Of a stretch of DNA of 64,000 bases, positions 40,938-48,895 are shown in pieces. How positions within the stretch are numbered: the stretch's first letter is position 1; each line of letters begins with the position of its first letter. Origin of the DNA: Tumebacillus sp. BK434 (GTDB lineage Bacteria; Bacillota; Bacilli; Tumebacillales; Tumebacillaceae). The notes below the pieces were generated by a model that was not told the DNA's origin, did no database searches, and was given only the letters and a program-made list of their open reading frames with translations. The position numbers and the translations under genes are program-made. The DNA is taken from positions 1 to 64,000 of the forward strand of contig NZ_SLXS01000007.1 of assembly GCF_004340785.1 (NCBI RefSeq), in the 5' to 3' direction.

Positions 40938-41234
40938 CTACTCAGCGTCAGCCATCTTTTCGTAAGCAGCGACTACGCGGTTCCACTCTTGCTCATCTTC
41001 GATGTCGATGAGGTATTCTTCGCCCTCTTCGTCTTCTTCGATGCGCATGATGAAACCATCGTCTTCGGTACCGTCTGCAGCGACGAGGATCGCATAGTGC
41101 TGTTCTTCCACTTGCATGGTCTCAACGATGATAAACTCACGCTCGTTGCCCTCGTCATCGGTCAGGATAACGACTTCTTCATGCTCGTGGTCGTGGTTGC
41201 AGTTCTCGTCATGTACATGGTTATGATCGGACAT
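40938..41234 (-). CDS. DUF1292 family protein (YrzB-like)
   Basis: The protein has 98 residues and is very acidic. The first 20 residues are His-rich (MSDHNHVHDENCNHDHEHE), a possible metal-binding head. The rest (VILTDDEGNEREFIIVET, EYLIDIEDEQEWNRVVAAYE) is a DUF1292 domain as in YrzB of Bacillus, of unknown function. It is followed by its own terminator. A second DUF1292-like protein occurs at 42637-43086. Confidence 0.85.
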   Translation of the reverse strand: MSDHNHVHDENCNHDHEHEEVVILTDDEGNEREFIIVETMQVEEQHYAILVAADGTEDDGFIMRIEEDEEGEEYLIDIEDEQEWNRVVAAYEKMADAE

Positions 41235-41321
41235 GAGGTGATCCCTCTCTTCCTTAGGTAAAAGTCTTGGATAATAATAGCATGCTCGTTTTTCGCCGTC
41301 AAATACAGGAAGATTCAGGGG

Positions 41322-41681
41322 CTACGCTTCCGGCGTTGCGGCGATCGTCGAGGCGATTTTTTCGGTGACCGCCTGCAGCAGCTCATCCACTTTTTGCATC
41401 GCTTCTTTGTACGCTTTCACTTCCGGATAGCTGTCCAGCTCCGCCTGCAACTGCTTCATGTCCTGGCGCAGGCCGTCGAGGTGCGGGCCTTGCGAGTATT
41501 CGGCGAGGCGGTCGTAGTTCTCCTGCAGCTCTTTGAACTTGGAGACTTTGGCGGCAAGCTCCGCGTTGGCCAGCATCTGCTCTTCGCATTTTTTATAATG
41601 ATCGACTTCAGGCGTGCGCAGAATCATCTCCCCGAGTTCAAACGCCTGTGCCCAGATTTCGTTGCGGTCGAGTGTGCTCAT
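41322..41681 (-). CDS. YlbF/YmcA-family regulator
   Basis: The protein has 119 residues and is all helical: MSTLDRNEIWAQAFELGEMI, then a coiled coil (SKFKELQENYDRLAEY) and KAYKEAMQKVDELLQAVTEK. This is the Com_YlbF domain. YlbF, YmcA and YaaT form a complex that steers RNase Y and affects biofilm, competence and sporulation in Bacillus. Which paralogue this is cannot be said. AGGAGGG at 9 nt picks the ATG at 41681. Confidence 0.82.
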   Translation of the reverse strand: MSTLDRNEIWAQAFELGEMILRTPEVDHYKKCEEQMLANAELAAKVSKFKELQENYDRLAEYSQGPHLDGLRQDMKQLQAELDSYPEVKAYKEAMQKVDELLQAVTEKIASTIAATPEA

Positions 41682-41741
41682 AAGTAAAACCCTCCTGACT
41701 GAAAGAATCCACACCCCAAGGCGGGATGTGGATGTGATCAT

Positions 41742-41939
41742 TTAGTGCTTGTATTGATGGTTTGCGTTCAAATGTTTGAACTTCTCGTCGCGCTTATTGT
41801 CGTAAAGTTCAGTGATGAAACCGACTGCGATCCCGGCAACAACGGAGAGGCCCAAGAGTGCGTATGAATGCGAAAGTATCCCGACGACGACCAGCACGAA
41901 GCAGACCGCGTAGAAAAAGTAACGATTGAGCATCGACAT
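41742..41939 (-). CDS. small membrane protein
   Basis: The protein has 65 residues with two membrane segments (YFFYAVCFVLVVVGILSH and LLGLSVVAGIAVGFITEL) and a charged tail (DNKRDEKFKHLNANHQYKH). Family not recognised. GGAGGT lies 8 nt upstream of the ATG at 41939. It lies between YlbF and the small gene at 42016 on the same strand. Confidence 0.65.
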   Translation of the reverse strand: MSMLNRYFFYAVCFVLVVVGILSHSYALLGLSVVAGIAVGFITELYDNKRDEKFKHLNANHQYKH

Positions 41940-41982
41940 GGGACAAGACCTCCTTTTCTTCCTCTTCCCATTATAGACGAAA

Positions 41983-42006
41983 CCCCACATCGGTCGCAAT
42001 GTGGGG
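41983..42006 (-). terminator. terminator
   Basis: CCCCACAT pairs with ATGTGGGG; on the minus strand TTTCG follows. The T-run is short. Confidence 0.55.
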
Positions 42007-42015
42007 CGCTTGGAT

Positions 42016-42294
42016 TTAATCGGCGTTGTTCAGAAATCCCCACGATTCCACATGGCCGTGCGGCCATTTGGTCTCGGCGATATGGGCGAGCGGCGAGAGG
42101 CTCTCTGCGGGCGAGCCGGGCATGTAGATGCCTTCGAGCACGTATTTGGCCGTCTCCAGGCAGCGGCGGGCATTGTGCAGCGCGTCGGGCAGGCTCGGGT
42201 CACTCATGTAAAACAAGGCGGAGTTGATCAGTCCGCGCGTAGACTGTTCGACGTTGCCGACTTTGGTCTGATAGGTGTGCTGGAAGTTGTCCAT
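42016..42294 (-). CDS. conserved small helical protein, unknown
   Basis: The protein has 92 residues (MDNFQHTYQTKVGNVEQSTR, then ALHNARRCLETAKYVLEG). It is helical with one Cys and a Trp-rich end (KWPHGHVESWGFLNNAD). No family is recognised. AAGGAGGG precedes the ATG at 42294. An upstream in-frame start has no SD. Confidence 0.6.
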   Translation of the reverse strand: MDNFQHTYQTKVGNVEQSTRGLINSALFYMSDPSLPDALHNARRCLETAKYVLEGIYMPGSPAESLSPLAHIAETKWPHGHVESWGFLNNAD

Positions 42295-42450
42295 GTGTAC
42301 CCTCCTTTGCTTGTCGCAGCTAGTTTCTGCCGAGTCGTTCAAGAGATATTCACTTGACGTTCATGGATGGTACTTTTATTCTAAAAGGGGTATATGTATA
42401 GCGCTTTTTTGTAAAGGGTATATGAAAGACTGGAAAGGGGGCGACGCGCA

Positions 42451-42570
42451 ATGATCGGAACGCTCGCTGCCGTAGCCGCAGTTTTGGGCTTGCTCTTCAT
42501 GTGTGCTTCGATTACGAAGGAAAACACCGAGAAGGCAGTTCGAAAGCAATACGAATCCTGGGAAAATTAA
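42451..42570 (+). CDS. 39-residue single-span membrane protein
   Basis: The ATG, with AAAGGGGGC about 9 nt upstream, encodes MIGTLAAVAAVLGLLFMCAS followed by ITKENTEKAVRKQYESWEN. One membrane helix and a charged tail. It ends just before a strong terminator, which supports it being a real gene. Function unknown. Confidence 0.55.
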   Translation: MIGTLAAVAAVLGLLFMCASITKENTEKAVRKQYESWEN

Positions 42571-42582
42571 TCCCAACCTCTG

Positions 42583-42616
42583 ACAGCAGGGCCGTGCGAA
42601 CAGCCCTGCTGTTTTT
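42583..42616 (+). terminator. intrinsic terminator
   Basis: ACAGCAGGGC, 10-nt loop, GCCCTGCTGT, then TTTT. Confidence 0.85.
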
Positions 42617-42636
42617 CCGAAAAAGGAGTGACACGT

Positions 42637-43086
42637 GTGGAACACCACAAGTTTCGGTTCATAAAAGGCCGTGAGTATGCGTTTTTCCATGAAGACGTTC
42701 ACTTGCTGATGATCGATTTTGAACGCGACGAGAAAAAGGAAATCTACCGCATCGACGATCAGGAAGCGGATGGCACATACATATTAGAGTATCCGGGCGA
42801 GTTGTACATCGAGCAGATCAAAGAGATCATCACGTCGATCTTCTTCGTGCAGGTCAGTGAAGAGCACCGCGAAGGACGCTATGCGCTGGGGGCGTATTTC
42901 ACCTGTCAGCGCAAGGAGTACGCTTTGTTCTATGACCGTGAGAACCTCGAGAATGCCGAGCTGATCTTCTTCCGCGCCGTCGCGACCGGCACCGGCGATT
43001 ACGAGCTGTCCAACATCACCGACGAGGACGAGTACCGCGAAGTGGTCGAACACATTCAGGAGCGCTACGGGCACATCTTCTCGTAA
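42637..43086 (+). CDS. DUF1292-like protein
   Basis: The protein has 149 residues and is acidic. The C-terminal half (YFTCQRKEYALFYDRENLEN, AELIFFRAVATGTGDYELSN, DEDEYREVVEHIQERYG) follows the DUF1292 pattern. The N-terminal half is of unknown type. AAGGAG at 8 nt selects the GTG at 42637 over the GTG at 42628. Confidence 0.68.
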   Translation: MEHHKFRFIKGREYAFFHEDVHLLMIDFERDEKKEIYRIDDQEADGTYILEYPGELYIEQIKEIITSIFFVQVSEEHREGRYALGAYFTCQRKEYALFYDRENLENAELIFFRAVATGTGDYELSNITDEDEYREVVEHIQERYGHIFS

Positions 43087-43089
43087 CAG

Positions 43090-43135
43090 AAAAAAGGCAT
43101 GTCGTTTCGTAGCTCGCACGAAAGACATGCCTTTT
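43090..43135. terminator. long bidirectional terminator
   Basis: AAAAGGCATGTC pairs with GACATGCCTTTT, and inside it TTTCGT pairs with ACGAAA. T-runs occur on both strands. Confidence 0.88.
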
Positions 43136-43137
43136 GC

Positions 43138-43410
43138 TTATTTCGGGAGGTTGCCGAGCAAAAATTCGGCCAACTCCTCGGTCTCTTCCTGGTCGGTCAG
43201 TCCGAACTGCGCGGCGAGGATGTGCAGCTTATCCTCTTCGAGGTCCTCTTTGTCGAGGATGGCGCTGCGGCCGGACTGGATGTTGGTGACGATGCTTTTC
43301 CCGTAAAATTGCTTGGTTTGGGTGATCGCCAGGTCCCAGCGGTGGTTGCCGACGAAACCGACGAAACGAGTGATCGTTTCTTCCTGATCGTCATACATGT
43401 TGATATACAT
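43138..43410 (-). CDS. DUF3055-like protein
   Basis: The protein has 90 residues. TRFVGFVGNHRWDLAITQTK, then QFYGKSIVTNIQSGRSAIL, resembles the DUF3055 family of small Bacillales proteins of unknown function. The C-terminus is acidic (DQEETEELAEFLLGNLPK). No signal peptide or membrane segment. GAGGTGTTCC precedes the ATG. Confidence 0.65.
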   Translation of the reverse strand: MYINMYDDQEETITRFVGFVGNHRWDLAITQTKQFYGKSIVTNIQSGRSAILDKEDLEEDKLHILAAQFGLTDQEETEELAEFLLGNLPK

Positions 43411-43547
43411 AGAAGGAACACCTCTTTTTTCAGATCTGATATGTACTCATCCTATAGTACGATTTTCAATGTGCTTCTACAAGTCCTGCGCGTCAGGGTT
43501 TATAATGGGAGCAAACAGAACTGCCAGAAGGGAAGGGGAATCCGGGG

Positions 43548-44189
43548 ATGTCGACGTTTCGCTTACAGCTGTTTCCGCTGCATGCGGTGCTCTACCCGCA
43601 TGGACTGTTGCCGCTGCATATTTTTGAACCGCGTTACCGCACGATGATCGAGATGTGCGTCGAGCATGACGTGCCGTTTGGGGTCGTGCAGATTCTCTCC
43701 GGCCTCGAGGCGGGCGGCAGGGCCAAGACGGCCGACGTGGGTACGGTCGCCCGCATCCAGAGTCTGACGCGCCTCGAAGACGGGCGCATGCTGATCACCA
43801 CCCGCGGCGAAGGGCGCTTCAAGATCCTCTCGTCCGCCTATGACGGAGAGTGTCTGACCGCCGAGGTGGAGCCGCTGGAAGACCGTCCGACACCGGAGCT
43901 CACGTTGGCGTCGGCCATCAAGGAGAACGCCGATCTGCCGGAGCTGTTCGACCGCTACCACCGGCTGTTGTCGCACTCCTTGAACGCGGTGTACGAGAAG
44001 CTCAACCTGCCGAACGACCCGGAGCTCCTGTCGTGGATGATCCCGGCGTTTTTGCACGTGCCGCCGGAGCTGAAGCAGGCGGTGCTGAGCAACACTTCGC
44101 TCCCGCAGCGCTTGGAGCTGGTGCGGGAACTGCTCGAAGAAGAGGCGGAGAAGCTCGAAGAGATGATCCGGGAAGCGCGCGGAGAGTAG
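43548..44189 (+). CDS. LON substrate-binding domain protein
   Basis: The protein has 213 residues. FRLQLFPLHAVLYPHGLLPL and HIFEPRYRTMIEMCVEHDVP are the opening of the LON N-terminal (LonB/PUA-like) domain; GTVARIQSLTRLEDGRMLIT and GEGRFKILS follow. The ATPase and protease parts of Lon are absent, as in stand-alone LON-domain proteins, so it probably binds proteins without cutting them. The end is a helical bundle. The SD is GAAGGGGA. Confidence 0.87.
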   Translation: MSTFRLQLFPLHAVLYPHGLLPLHIFEPRYRTMIEMCVEHDVPFGVVQILSGLEAGGRAKTADVGTVARIQSLTRLEDGRMLITTRGEGRFKILSSAYDGECLTAEVEPLEDRPTPELTLASAIKENADLPELFDRYHRLLSHSLNAVYEKLNLPNDPELLSWMIPAFLHVPPELKQAVLSNTSLPQRLELVRELLEEEAEKLEEMIREARGE

Positions 44190-44192
44190 TTA

Positions 44193-44201
44193 TGCTATAA
44201 T
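44193..44201 (+). promoter_or_regulatory. extended -10 promoter
   Basis: TGCTATAAT (TG-N-TATAAT) just behind the stop of the LON-domain gene, 50 nt before the next start. Confidence 0.5.
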
Positions 44202-44250
44202 AGTTTTCGATCTGTTGGGAAACGATAGAACACAGGAGGGAAACGTGCAG

Positions 44251-44514
44251 ATGGCAGATACCAAAGCGCAGCTCCTTAAGCTGATCGAGTCGATGGATGA
44301 ATACATCGGGCAAGCCAAAGCAGGCATGAAGAAGAACTATGACCAGATCGAAGGCATGCGAGCGGAACTGACCGAGCGCGGCTTCGGCGAAGCGCTGGAA
44401 GAAGTGGAAGGCGTGGTGGAGATCACCGGGCACCACGGACAGGCGCTGGGCCGTCTGACGATGGCCGGGATGGTGCGAGGCGAGCTTCAGAAGATTCTGG
44501 ACGGGCTGGAATAG
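44251..44514 (+). CDS. small helical protein, unknown
   Basis: The protein has 87 residues (MADTKAQLLKLIESMDEYIG, then QAKAGMKKNYDQIEGMRAEL). It is helical and acidic, with no family recognised. AGGAGG lies 11 nt before the ATG and only 5 nt before a GTG at 44245, so the start may be 6 bases earlier. Confidence 0.6.
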   Translation: MADTKAQLLKLIESMDEYIGQAKAGMKKNYDQIEGMRAELTERGFGEALEEVEGVVEITGHHGQALGRLTMAGMVRGELQKILDGLE

Positions 44515-44617
44515 ACAAAATAACGTCAAACACTGTTTGGAAACTCTAATTTACAACTTATTGCTTCTTTGTTACCATAGAAACGACTATGAATGGCTGG
44601 AAAGGTGAGGGTCGATC

Positions 44618-45082
44618 ATGAAAAAAGCTCTGTTGATCACCGATATTCAATCTGATTTTCTCGGCAACATGGATTACATATATCCGCTCTGTCAAGAATA
44701 CCTCGACAAGTCCGGCGACCAGTATGACCTGATCGTACTGACGCATTGGAAGCACGAGGAGAACCACAACGAGAACACCTTGATGCTCAAGCATCCGAAG
44801 GCGCACATCGTCGAGAAGCGCGGCTATTCCGCGTACAACGACGAGATGAAGCAGCTGTTGGCAGACAACAAGATCGACACCGTGCATCTGGCCGGCATCG
44901 ACTCCGACATGACCGTTCTGGCGACCATGTACAACCTGCTCGACGCAGGCTTCAAAGTACAGGTGCTCGAACGCCTCTTGGCATCCTTCTCCACCCGCGG
45001 CTGGGAATCGACCACGATCATGCGCTTCGTTCTGGGCGATGAAAACGTGCTGTCCCTCGGCGGCGGCCGCGTTTGGGTCTAA
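44618..45082 (+). CDS. isochorismatase-fold protein lacking the catalytic cysteine
   Basis: The protein has 154 residues with the isochorismatase/nicotinamidase fold. Asp9 (LITDIQSDF) and Lys67 (VEKRGYSAY) of the catalytic triad are present. At the nucleophile elbow GIDSDMTVLATM the family Cys is replaced by Met98. The usual cis-peptide neighbourhood is kept. So it should bind a ligand but not hydrolyse amides by the family mechanism. Probably a diverged or regulatory member. Confidence 0.78.
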   Translation: MKKALLITDIQSDFLGNMDYIYPLCQEYLDKSGDQYDLIVLTHWKHEENHNENTLMLKHPKAHIVEKRGYSAYNDEMKQLLADNKIDTVHLAGIDSDMTVLATMYNLLDAGFKVQVLERLLASFSTRGWESTTIMRFVLGDENVLSLGGGRVWV

Positions 45083-45097
45083 TTTCAGCTGTGTGCG

Positions 45098-45129
45098 AAC
45101 CTGCCCGCCGGTAGCCGGGCAGGTTTTTT
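45098..45129 (+). terminator. intrinsic terminator
   Basis: AACCTGCCCG, 8-nt loop, CGGGCAGGTT then TTTT. Confidence 0.87.
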
Positions 45130-45194
45130 CTGTCAGGGTTAGCCCCCTCTCCTCGCGGTAACACTAAGCTCAAATTCGAAGCGAGGTGAGGAGC

Positions 45195-45356
45195 TTGTCT
45201 TGGGTCTATTGGGCAGGATTGTATGACAGCAAGTTCGAGGCCTATTGTGCCGTGATGTGGGTAGAAGGCGACAAGCGGATCTATGGGCAGCAGCCTCCGC
45301 AAGAAGTGGAATTATACCGTACCAATCGCGGCAAATTCGGAGTACGTTTCAAATAA
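45195..45356 (+). CDS. 53-residue protein, unknown
   Basis: A TTG start with GAGGTGAGGAG just upstream encodes MSWVYWAGLYDSKFEAYCAV, then MWVEGDKRIYGQQPPQEVEL, and a basic end YRTNRGKFGVRFK. It is rich in aromatic residues. No family recognised. Its good SD and lack of overlap with another gene make it likely real. Confidence 0.5.
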   Translation: MSWVYWAGLYDSKFEAYCAVMWVEGDKRIYGQQPPQEVELYRTNRGKFGVRFK

Positions 45357-45401
45357 GCAGTTTAAAGCAGCACCGGACAGGCTAAACTGAATCTGTAACT
45401 C

Positions 45402-45441
45402 AAAGCCCGCTTGTGACACTTGGAGTGCACAAGGGGCTTTT
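45402..45441 (+). terminator. terminator before the rhodanese gene
   Basis: AAAGCCCGCTTGTG pairs imperfectly with CACAAGGGGCTTT and is followed by a short T-run. Confidence 0.6.
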
Positions 45442-45462
45442 GTGTGAGAGGAGATCTGTGTC

Positions 45463-45732
45463 ATGAGTGAACAGCCGAAAGTCATCCTCGACATTCGCGG
45501 CGAAGAAGAGTACATAACCGGTCACATTCCGGGCTCGAAAAACATCGGGCTGCAGGAATTGTCGTTTGCGCTGGGTGATGTGGAGCCGGATGAGAAAATA
45601 TTGCTGGTCTGCCGCACCGGAAAGCGTGCAGGGCAGGTAAAGCTGTTATTGGAAGACGAAGGGTATCATAATGTAGAAGTACTGGCGGGCGGCATGGAAG
45701 CGTATAAAGGCGAGATTGAAAAAGGGGAGTAA
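45463..45732 (+). CDS. rhodanese-like domain protein
   Basis: The protein has 89 residues, one rhodanese domain. ILDIRGEEEYITGHIPGSKN opens it, the active Cys50 lies in LLVCRTGKRAG, and the end is VEVLAGGMEAYKG. Such single-domain proteins carry sulfur as persulfide. GAGAGGAG is the SD. A CtsR-type operator array begins 27 nt behind its stop but belongs to clpP. Confidence 0.88.
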   Translation: MSEQPKVILDIRGEEEYITGHIPGSKNIGLQELSFALGDVEPDEKILLVCRTGKRAGQVKLLLEDEGYHNVEVLAGGMEAYKGEIEKGE

Positions 45733-45758
45733 GCAAAAGAGTCAGGTACTTCTCATTT

Positions 45759-45802
45759 TTGACCAAAATTGACCTTTCTTGACCTTCTGACCGTCTTTGA
45801 CC
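45759..45802 (-). promoter_or_regulatory. CtsR-type operator array upstream of clpP
   Basis: On the minus strand five half-sites of the GGTCAAA type occur, with their GACC complements at 45761, 45771, 45781, 45789 and 45799 on the plus strand. The 10-nt steps match the CtsR consensus of two heptads with a 3-nt gap. The last covers the clpP -35. CtsR is the heat-shock repressor of clp genes in Firmicutes. Confidence 0.78.
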
Positions 45803-45824
45803 TTTGGCAAATTATCAGTATACT
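45797..45824 (+). promoter_or_regulatory. clpP promoter
   Basis: TTGACC at 45797-45802, 16-nt spacer, TATACT at 45819-45824. The -35 is part of a CtsR half-site, so bound repressor would block polymerase. Confidence 0.75.
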
Positions 45825-45876
45825 TAGAAGTAAGCAAATCACACCAACACGCACGTTGTAAAAGGAGGATTTTCAG

Positions 45877-46470
45877 ATGAATCTCGTCCCGTATGTAATC
45901 GAACAGACTTCGCGCGGTGAGCGCTCTTACGATATCTACTCCCGCCTGCTGAAAGACCGTATCATCTTCCTCGGTACCGAGGTGAACGACGATGTGGCGA
46001 ACTCGATCGTGGCACAGCTGTTGTTCCTGGCGGCCGATGACCCGGATAAGGATATCCACCTGTACATCAACTCGCCGGGCGGCTCGATCTCCTCAGGCTT
46101 TGCGATCTATGACACCATGCAGTACATCAAGCCGGACGTGTCGACGATCTGCATCGGGATGGCGGCGTCGATGGGTGCGTTCCTGCTGGCAGCAGGCGCG
46201 AAAGGCAAGCGCATCGCACTGCCGAACGCAGAAGTGATGATCCACCAGCCGCTGGGCGGCGCGCGCGGCCAGGCGACCGACATTGAGATTGCGGCGAAGC
46301 GCATTTTGCACACCAAAGCGAAGATCAACCAGATCATCTCCGAGCGCACCGGCCAGCCGATCGAGAAAGTGGCGGCCGACTCCGACCGCGACAGATGGTT
46401 CGATGCTCCGGAAGCGCTGGAGTACGGCCTGATCGACAAAGTGATCGAAAACATCAACGAAGTGAAATAA
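45877..46470 (+). CDS. clpP: ATP-dependent Clp protease proteolytic subunit
   Basis: The protein has 197 residues, the family length. It forms the double-heptamer protease chamber that works with ClpC or ClpX in protein quality control. The catalytic triad is Ser98 (GMAASMGA), His123 (MIHQP) and Asp172. Also seen: [20 protein letters not shown] near 63 and the hydrophobic N-terminus [11 protein letters not shown], which docks with the ATPase. AAAGGAGG precedes the ATG. CtsR-type sites upstream indicate heat-shock control. Confidence 0.97.
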   Translation: MNLVPYVIEQTSRGERSYDIYSRLLKDRIIFLGTEVNDDVANSIVAQLLFLAADDPDKDIHLYINSPGGSISSGFAIYDTMQYIKPDVSTICIGMAASMGAFLLAAGAKGKRIALPNAEVMIHQPLGGARGQATDIEIAAKRILHTKAKINQIISERTGQPIEKVAADSDRDRWFDAPEALEYGLIDKVIENINEVK

Positions 46471-46483
46471 AGAGATCTGCAAG

Positions 46484-46512
46484 CGGCAGGGGACCCTTCT
46501 CCTGCCGTTTTT
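46484..46512 (+). terminator. clpP terminator
   Basis: CGGCAGG, 10-nt loop, CCTGCCG, then TTTTT. Confidence 0.83.
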
Positions 46513-46536
46513 GAGTTTGGAAGCGAGGGATGCAAA

Positions 46537-47775
46537 ATGACCGAACTAGGGAAATGGATGGCAGCACAGATCCGCCAAGGCGGCCCGGTGCCGTTCGCAC
46601 AGTTTATGGAGTGGGCGCTGTACCACCCGGAACTGGGCTATTACACCGGCGAGCGCCGCAAATTCGGCAAGGCGGGCGATTTCTATACCAGTCCGGGGAT
46701 CAACCCGGTCTTCGCCGAAGTGCTGGCCGATCAGCTGGCGGAAAAAGCGTCGCTCGTGGCAGCAGAGCCGTTTGTGCTGCTCGAGTTTGGCGCGGGCGAA
46801 GGGATGCTCGCCCGCGACCTCCTGAACCGCTGGCAGGCGGAGCATCCGGCGTTGTACGCGAATGCGGAGTACCGCATCGTGGAGATCTCGCCTGCGCTGC
46901 GGGCACGGCAGGCCGAGCTGACCGGGGCACATCCCGGCAAAGTGGCGTGGATGACGCGCGAAGAGGTGCTGGCTGGCGGCGCGTTTGTCGGGGCGGTGCT
47001 GACCAATGAGTTTGTCGATGCCTTCCCGGTGCACCGGGTGGTGAAGCAGGACGGCGGGCTGGCCGAGCTGTATGTGGATTGGGAAGCGGAGCCAAGGCGG
47101 ACGGACGGGATGTTCGACATGGAAGTTCGCGCGGACATGGCCGCAGGACTTCCGAGGGAGCAGTTGGAGCAGGATAGTTCGGAAGCTGTGCCCGGCAGGA
47201 GTGTACACGATGAGGGTGCCTTCGAGCCGGGGAGATATGTTGTCATTCCCGGTGCGCTTTCTGATGTTCGGATCGAAGAGTACGCTGCCGCCTACGCCGC
47301 TGGGATGATCCGCGGGCAGGTGACCGAAGTGGGGCTGCCGGGGCTGGATTGGTATCAAGAAGTTGCCGGGCTGTTGCAGCAGGGGTGGATTCTGACGATC
47401 GACTATGGCTTCGATGCGGAGATGCTGCATCACAAGAGCCGGATGGACGGCACACTGCGCGGGTTTTATCAGCACACGCTGGTCAGCGATCCGTTTCAGC
47501 ACGTCGGCGAGATGGATCTGACGGCCGATGTCAATTTTACCGCTCTGCAAGCGGTCGGTGAGCAGGCCGGGCTGGTGACCGAGTTTTACGGCTCGCAGGC
47601 GAAATATCTGCTGCAGAGCGGCATCTTGCAGCGCCTGAAAGACGTATTCAGCGCCGACCTGATCAACGACCCGGACATGAAGCGCAACCGGGCGATCAAG
47701 CAGCTGATCATGCCGGGCGGGATCGGCGATCATTTTAAAGTGCTGGTGCAATCGCGAGGCGTCTCTGTGCTATAA
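46537..47775 (+). CDS. MidA/NDUFAF7-type SAM-dependent methyltransferase
   Basis: The protein has 412 residues. IRQGGPVPFAQFMEWALYHP, then GYYTGERRKFGKAGDFYTSP near 35, is the family opening; VLLEFGAGEGMLARDLL near 82 is the SAM-binding motif; TNEFVDAFPVHRV near 152 and LTIDYG near 285 follow. The mitochondrial member methylates an arginine of complex I; the bacterial role is unsettled. The SD is AAGCGAGGG. Confidence 0.86.
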   Translation: MTELGKWMAAQIRQGGPVPFAQFMEWALYHPELGYYTGERRKFGKAGDFYTSPGINPVFAEVLADQLAEKASLVAAEPFVLLEFGAGEGMLARDLLNRWQAEHPALYANAEYRIVEISPALRARQAELTGAHPGKVAWMTREEVLAGGAFVGAVLTNEFVDAFPVHRVVKQDGGLAELYVDWEAEPRRTDGMFDMEVRADMAAGLPREQLEQDSSEAVPGRSVHDEGAFEPGRYVVIPGALSDVRIEEYAAAYAAGMIRGQVTEVGLPGLDWYQEVAGLLQQGWILTIDYGFDAEMLHHKSRMDGTLRGFYQHTLVSDPFQHVGEMDLTADVNFTALQAVGEQAGLVTEFYGSQAKYLLQSGILQRLKDVFSADLINDPDMKRNRAIKQLIMPGGIGDHFKVLVQSRGVSVL

Positions 47776-47776
47776 T
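47768..47776 (+). promoter_or_regulatory. extended -10 promoter at the end of the methyltransferase gene
   Basis: TGCTATAAT (TG-N-TATAAT), overlapping the stop codon, 34 nt before the small gene at 47810. Confidence 0.5.
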
Positions 47777-47809
47777 GGACGGGTATTGCAGTAAAGGGGT
47801 GACAAGCCT

Positions 47810-47908
47810 GTGTTCCTGAAACGTTTGTCCATCGCGCTGTTTGTATTCTGCGTGTTGTTTTTGGCCTTGGGCCTTTGGTTTATGAAAAGCGGTAACATGG
47901 TCGGCTAA
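47810..47908 (+). CDS. 32-residue membrane peptide
   Basis: A GTG start behind AAAGGGGTGAC encodes MFLKRLSIALFVFCVLFLAL followed by GLWFMKSGNMVG. It is a single hydrophobic helix with a basic N-terminus. It has its own promoter element and a terminator, so it is probably expressed. Function unknown. Confidence 0.5.
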   Translation: MFLKRLSIALFVFCVLFLALGLWFMKSGNMVG

Positions 47909-47916
47909 GAATATGC

Positions 47917-47960
47917 AAAAAAGCCACGGAATTCCTTTTGACAGGAGCCGTGGCTTTTTT
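47917..47960. terminator. bidirectional intrinsic terminator
   Basis: AAAAAAGCCACGG pairs with CCGTGGCTTTTTT between convergent genes. Confidence 0.88.
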
Positions 47961-47962
47961 TA

Positions 47963-48805
47963 TTATGATTTGGCTACGTAGAGCAGACCGGTCGTGCCGG
48001 CTCCGACATGCGCGCCGACAACGCCGGAGATCTCGATGAGCGCGGTGTTGGTCACGCCTTGCTCGTGCAGCAGAGCCTGCAGCTCGAGCGCCTGCTCCGG
48101 CGCAGCGACGTGGCCGATGCCGAAGATCAGATCCGGGTCGGGCTGGTGCTCCTGCACATAGCGCAGGATCGTCGCCAGCGCATTTTTCTTGCCGCGCACC
48201 TTGTCGTACTGTTGCACGACACCTTCTCGATCGAGCATCAGGATCGGCTTGATCGCCAGCAGCGAACCGAACAGGAAGGCGAGATTGTTGATCCGCCCCG
48301 ATTTGCGCAAGTTGTCGAGCGTCGCCACGGAAAACACCAATTGAGAGCGCTTTCTTAGATCTTGCAAGCGTGCTGTGATCTCCTCCGCATTCTTGCCGGC
48401 GTGCGCCAGCTTCGCAGCTTCCAGCGCCAAGACGCCTTGGCCAAAGGAAACGTTCAGCGTGTCAAAGATCGTCACGCGATCCGGATCGCTCACCATGTCA
48501 CGCCCGATTCTGGCCGACTGCACGGTGCCGGAGAGGGTGGAGGCGAGGCCGACATAATACACGTCGTCGCCCGCGTCTAAAATCTTCTGGAACCGGTCGC
48601 GCATCAAAGCAGGGCTCGGCTGGGAAGTGGTCGGCAACACTTTCGATGCGGCCATCTTCTCATAAAATTCTGCTTTGCTGATCTCGATTCCGTCGGCATA
48701 TGTTGTACCTTCGAAGATCACATTAAGCGGGACAATGTCGATCCCATACTCTGCGACCATCGAAGAAGTGAGATCTGAAGTGCTGTCCGTTACGATTCGG
48801 AGCAT
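47963..48805 (-). CDS. DegV family fatty-acid-binding protein
   Basis: The protein has 280 residues. IVTDSTSDLTSSMVAEYGID at the start, TTSQPSPALM near 60, STLSGTVQSAR near 87 and the end EISGVVGAHVGAGTTGLLYV are the blocks of DegV/FakB proteins. These bind fatty acids and present them to the kinase FakA for phosphorylation and use in lipid synthesis. The ATG at 48805 lies about 9 nt behind GGAAGG; the ATG at 48811 is too close to it. Confidence 0.9.
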   Translation of the reverse strand: MLRIVTDSTSDLTSSMVAEYGIDIVPLNVIFEGTTYADGIEISKAEFYEKMAASKVLPTTSQPSPALMRDRFQKILDAGDDVYYVGLASTLSGTVQSARIGRDMVSDPDRVTIFDTLNVSFGQGVLALEAAKLAHAGKNAEEITARLQDLRKRSQLVFSVATLDNLRKSGRINNLAFLFGSLLAIKPILMLDREGVVQQYDKVRGKKNALATILRYVQEHQPDPDLIFGIGHVAAPEQALELQALLHEQGVTNTALIEISGVVGAHVGAGTTGLLYVAKS

Positions 48806-48881
48806 AATCATCCGCCTTCCATTCCACAGATTTATAAATTATAACATAGAACTAGTTATTAGGACTAGGTATTTAGATTTT

Positions 48882-48895
48882 TGTCAATTGTGACA
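48882..48895. promoter_or_regulatory. inverted repeat upstream of the GAPDH gene
   Basis: TGTCA-ATTG-TGACA lies about 100 nt before the GAPDH start, in an AT-rich intergenic stretch. It is a possible operator; in Bacillus gapB is repressed by CcpN, whose site I cannot confirm here. Confidence 0.35.
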
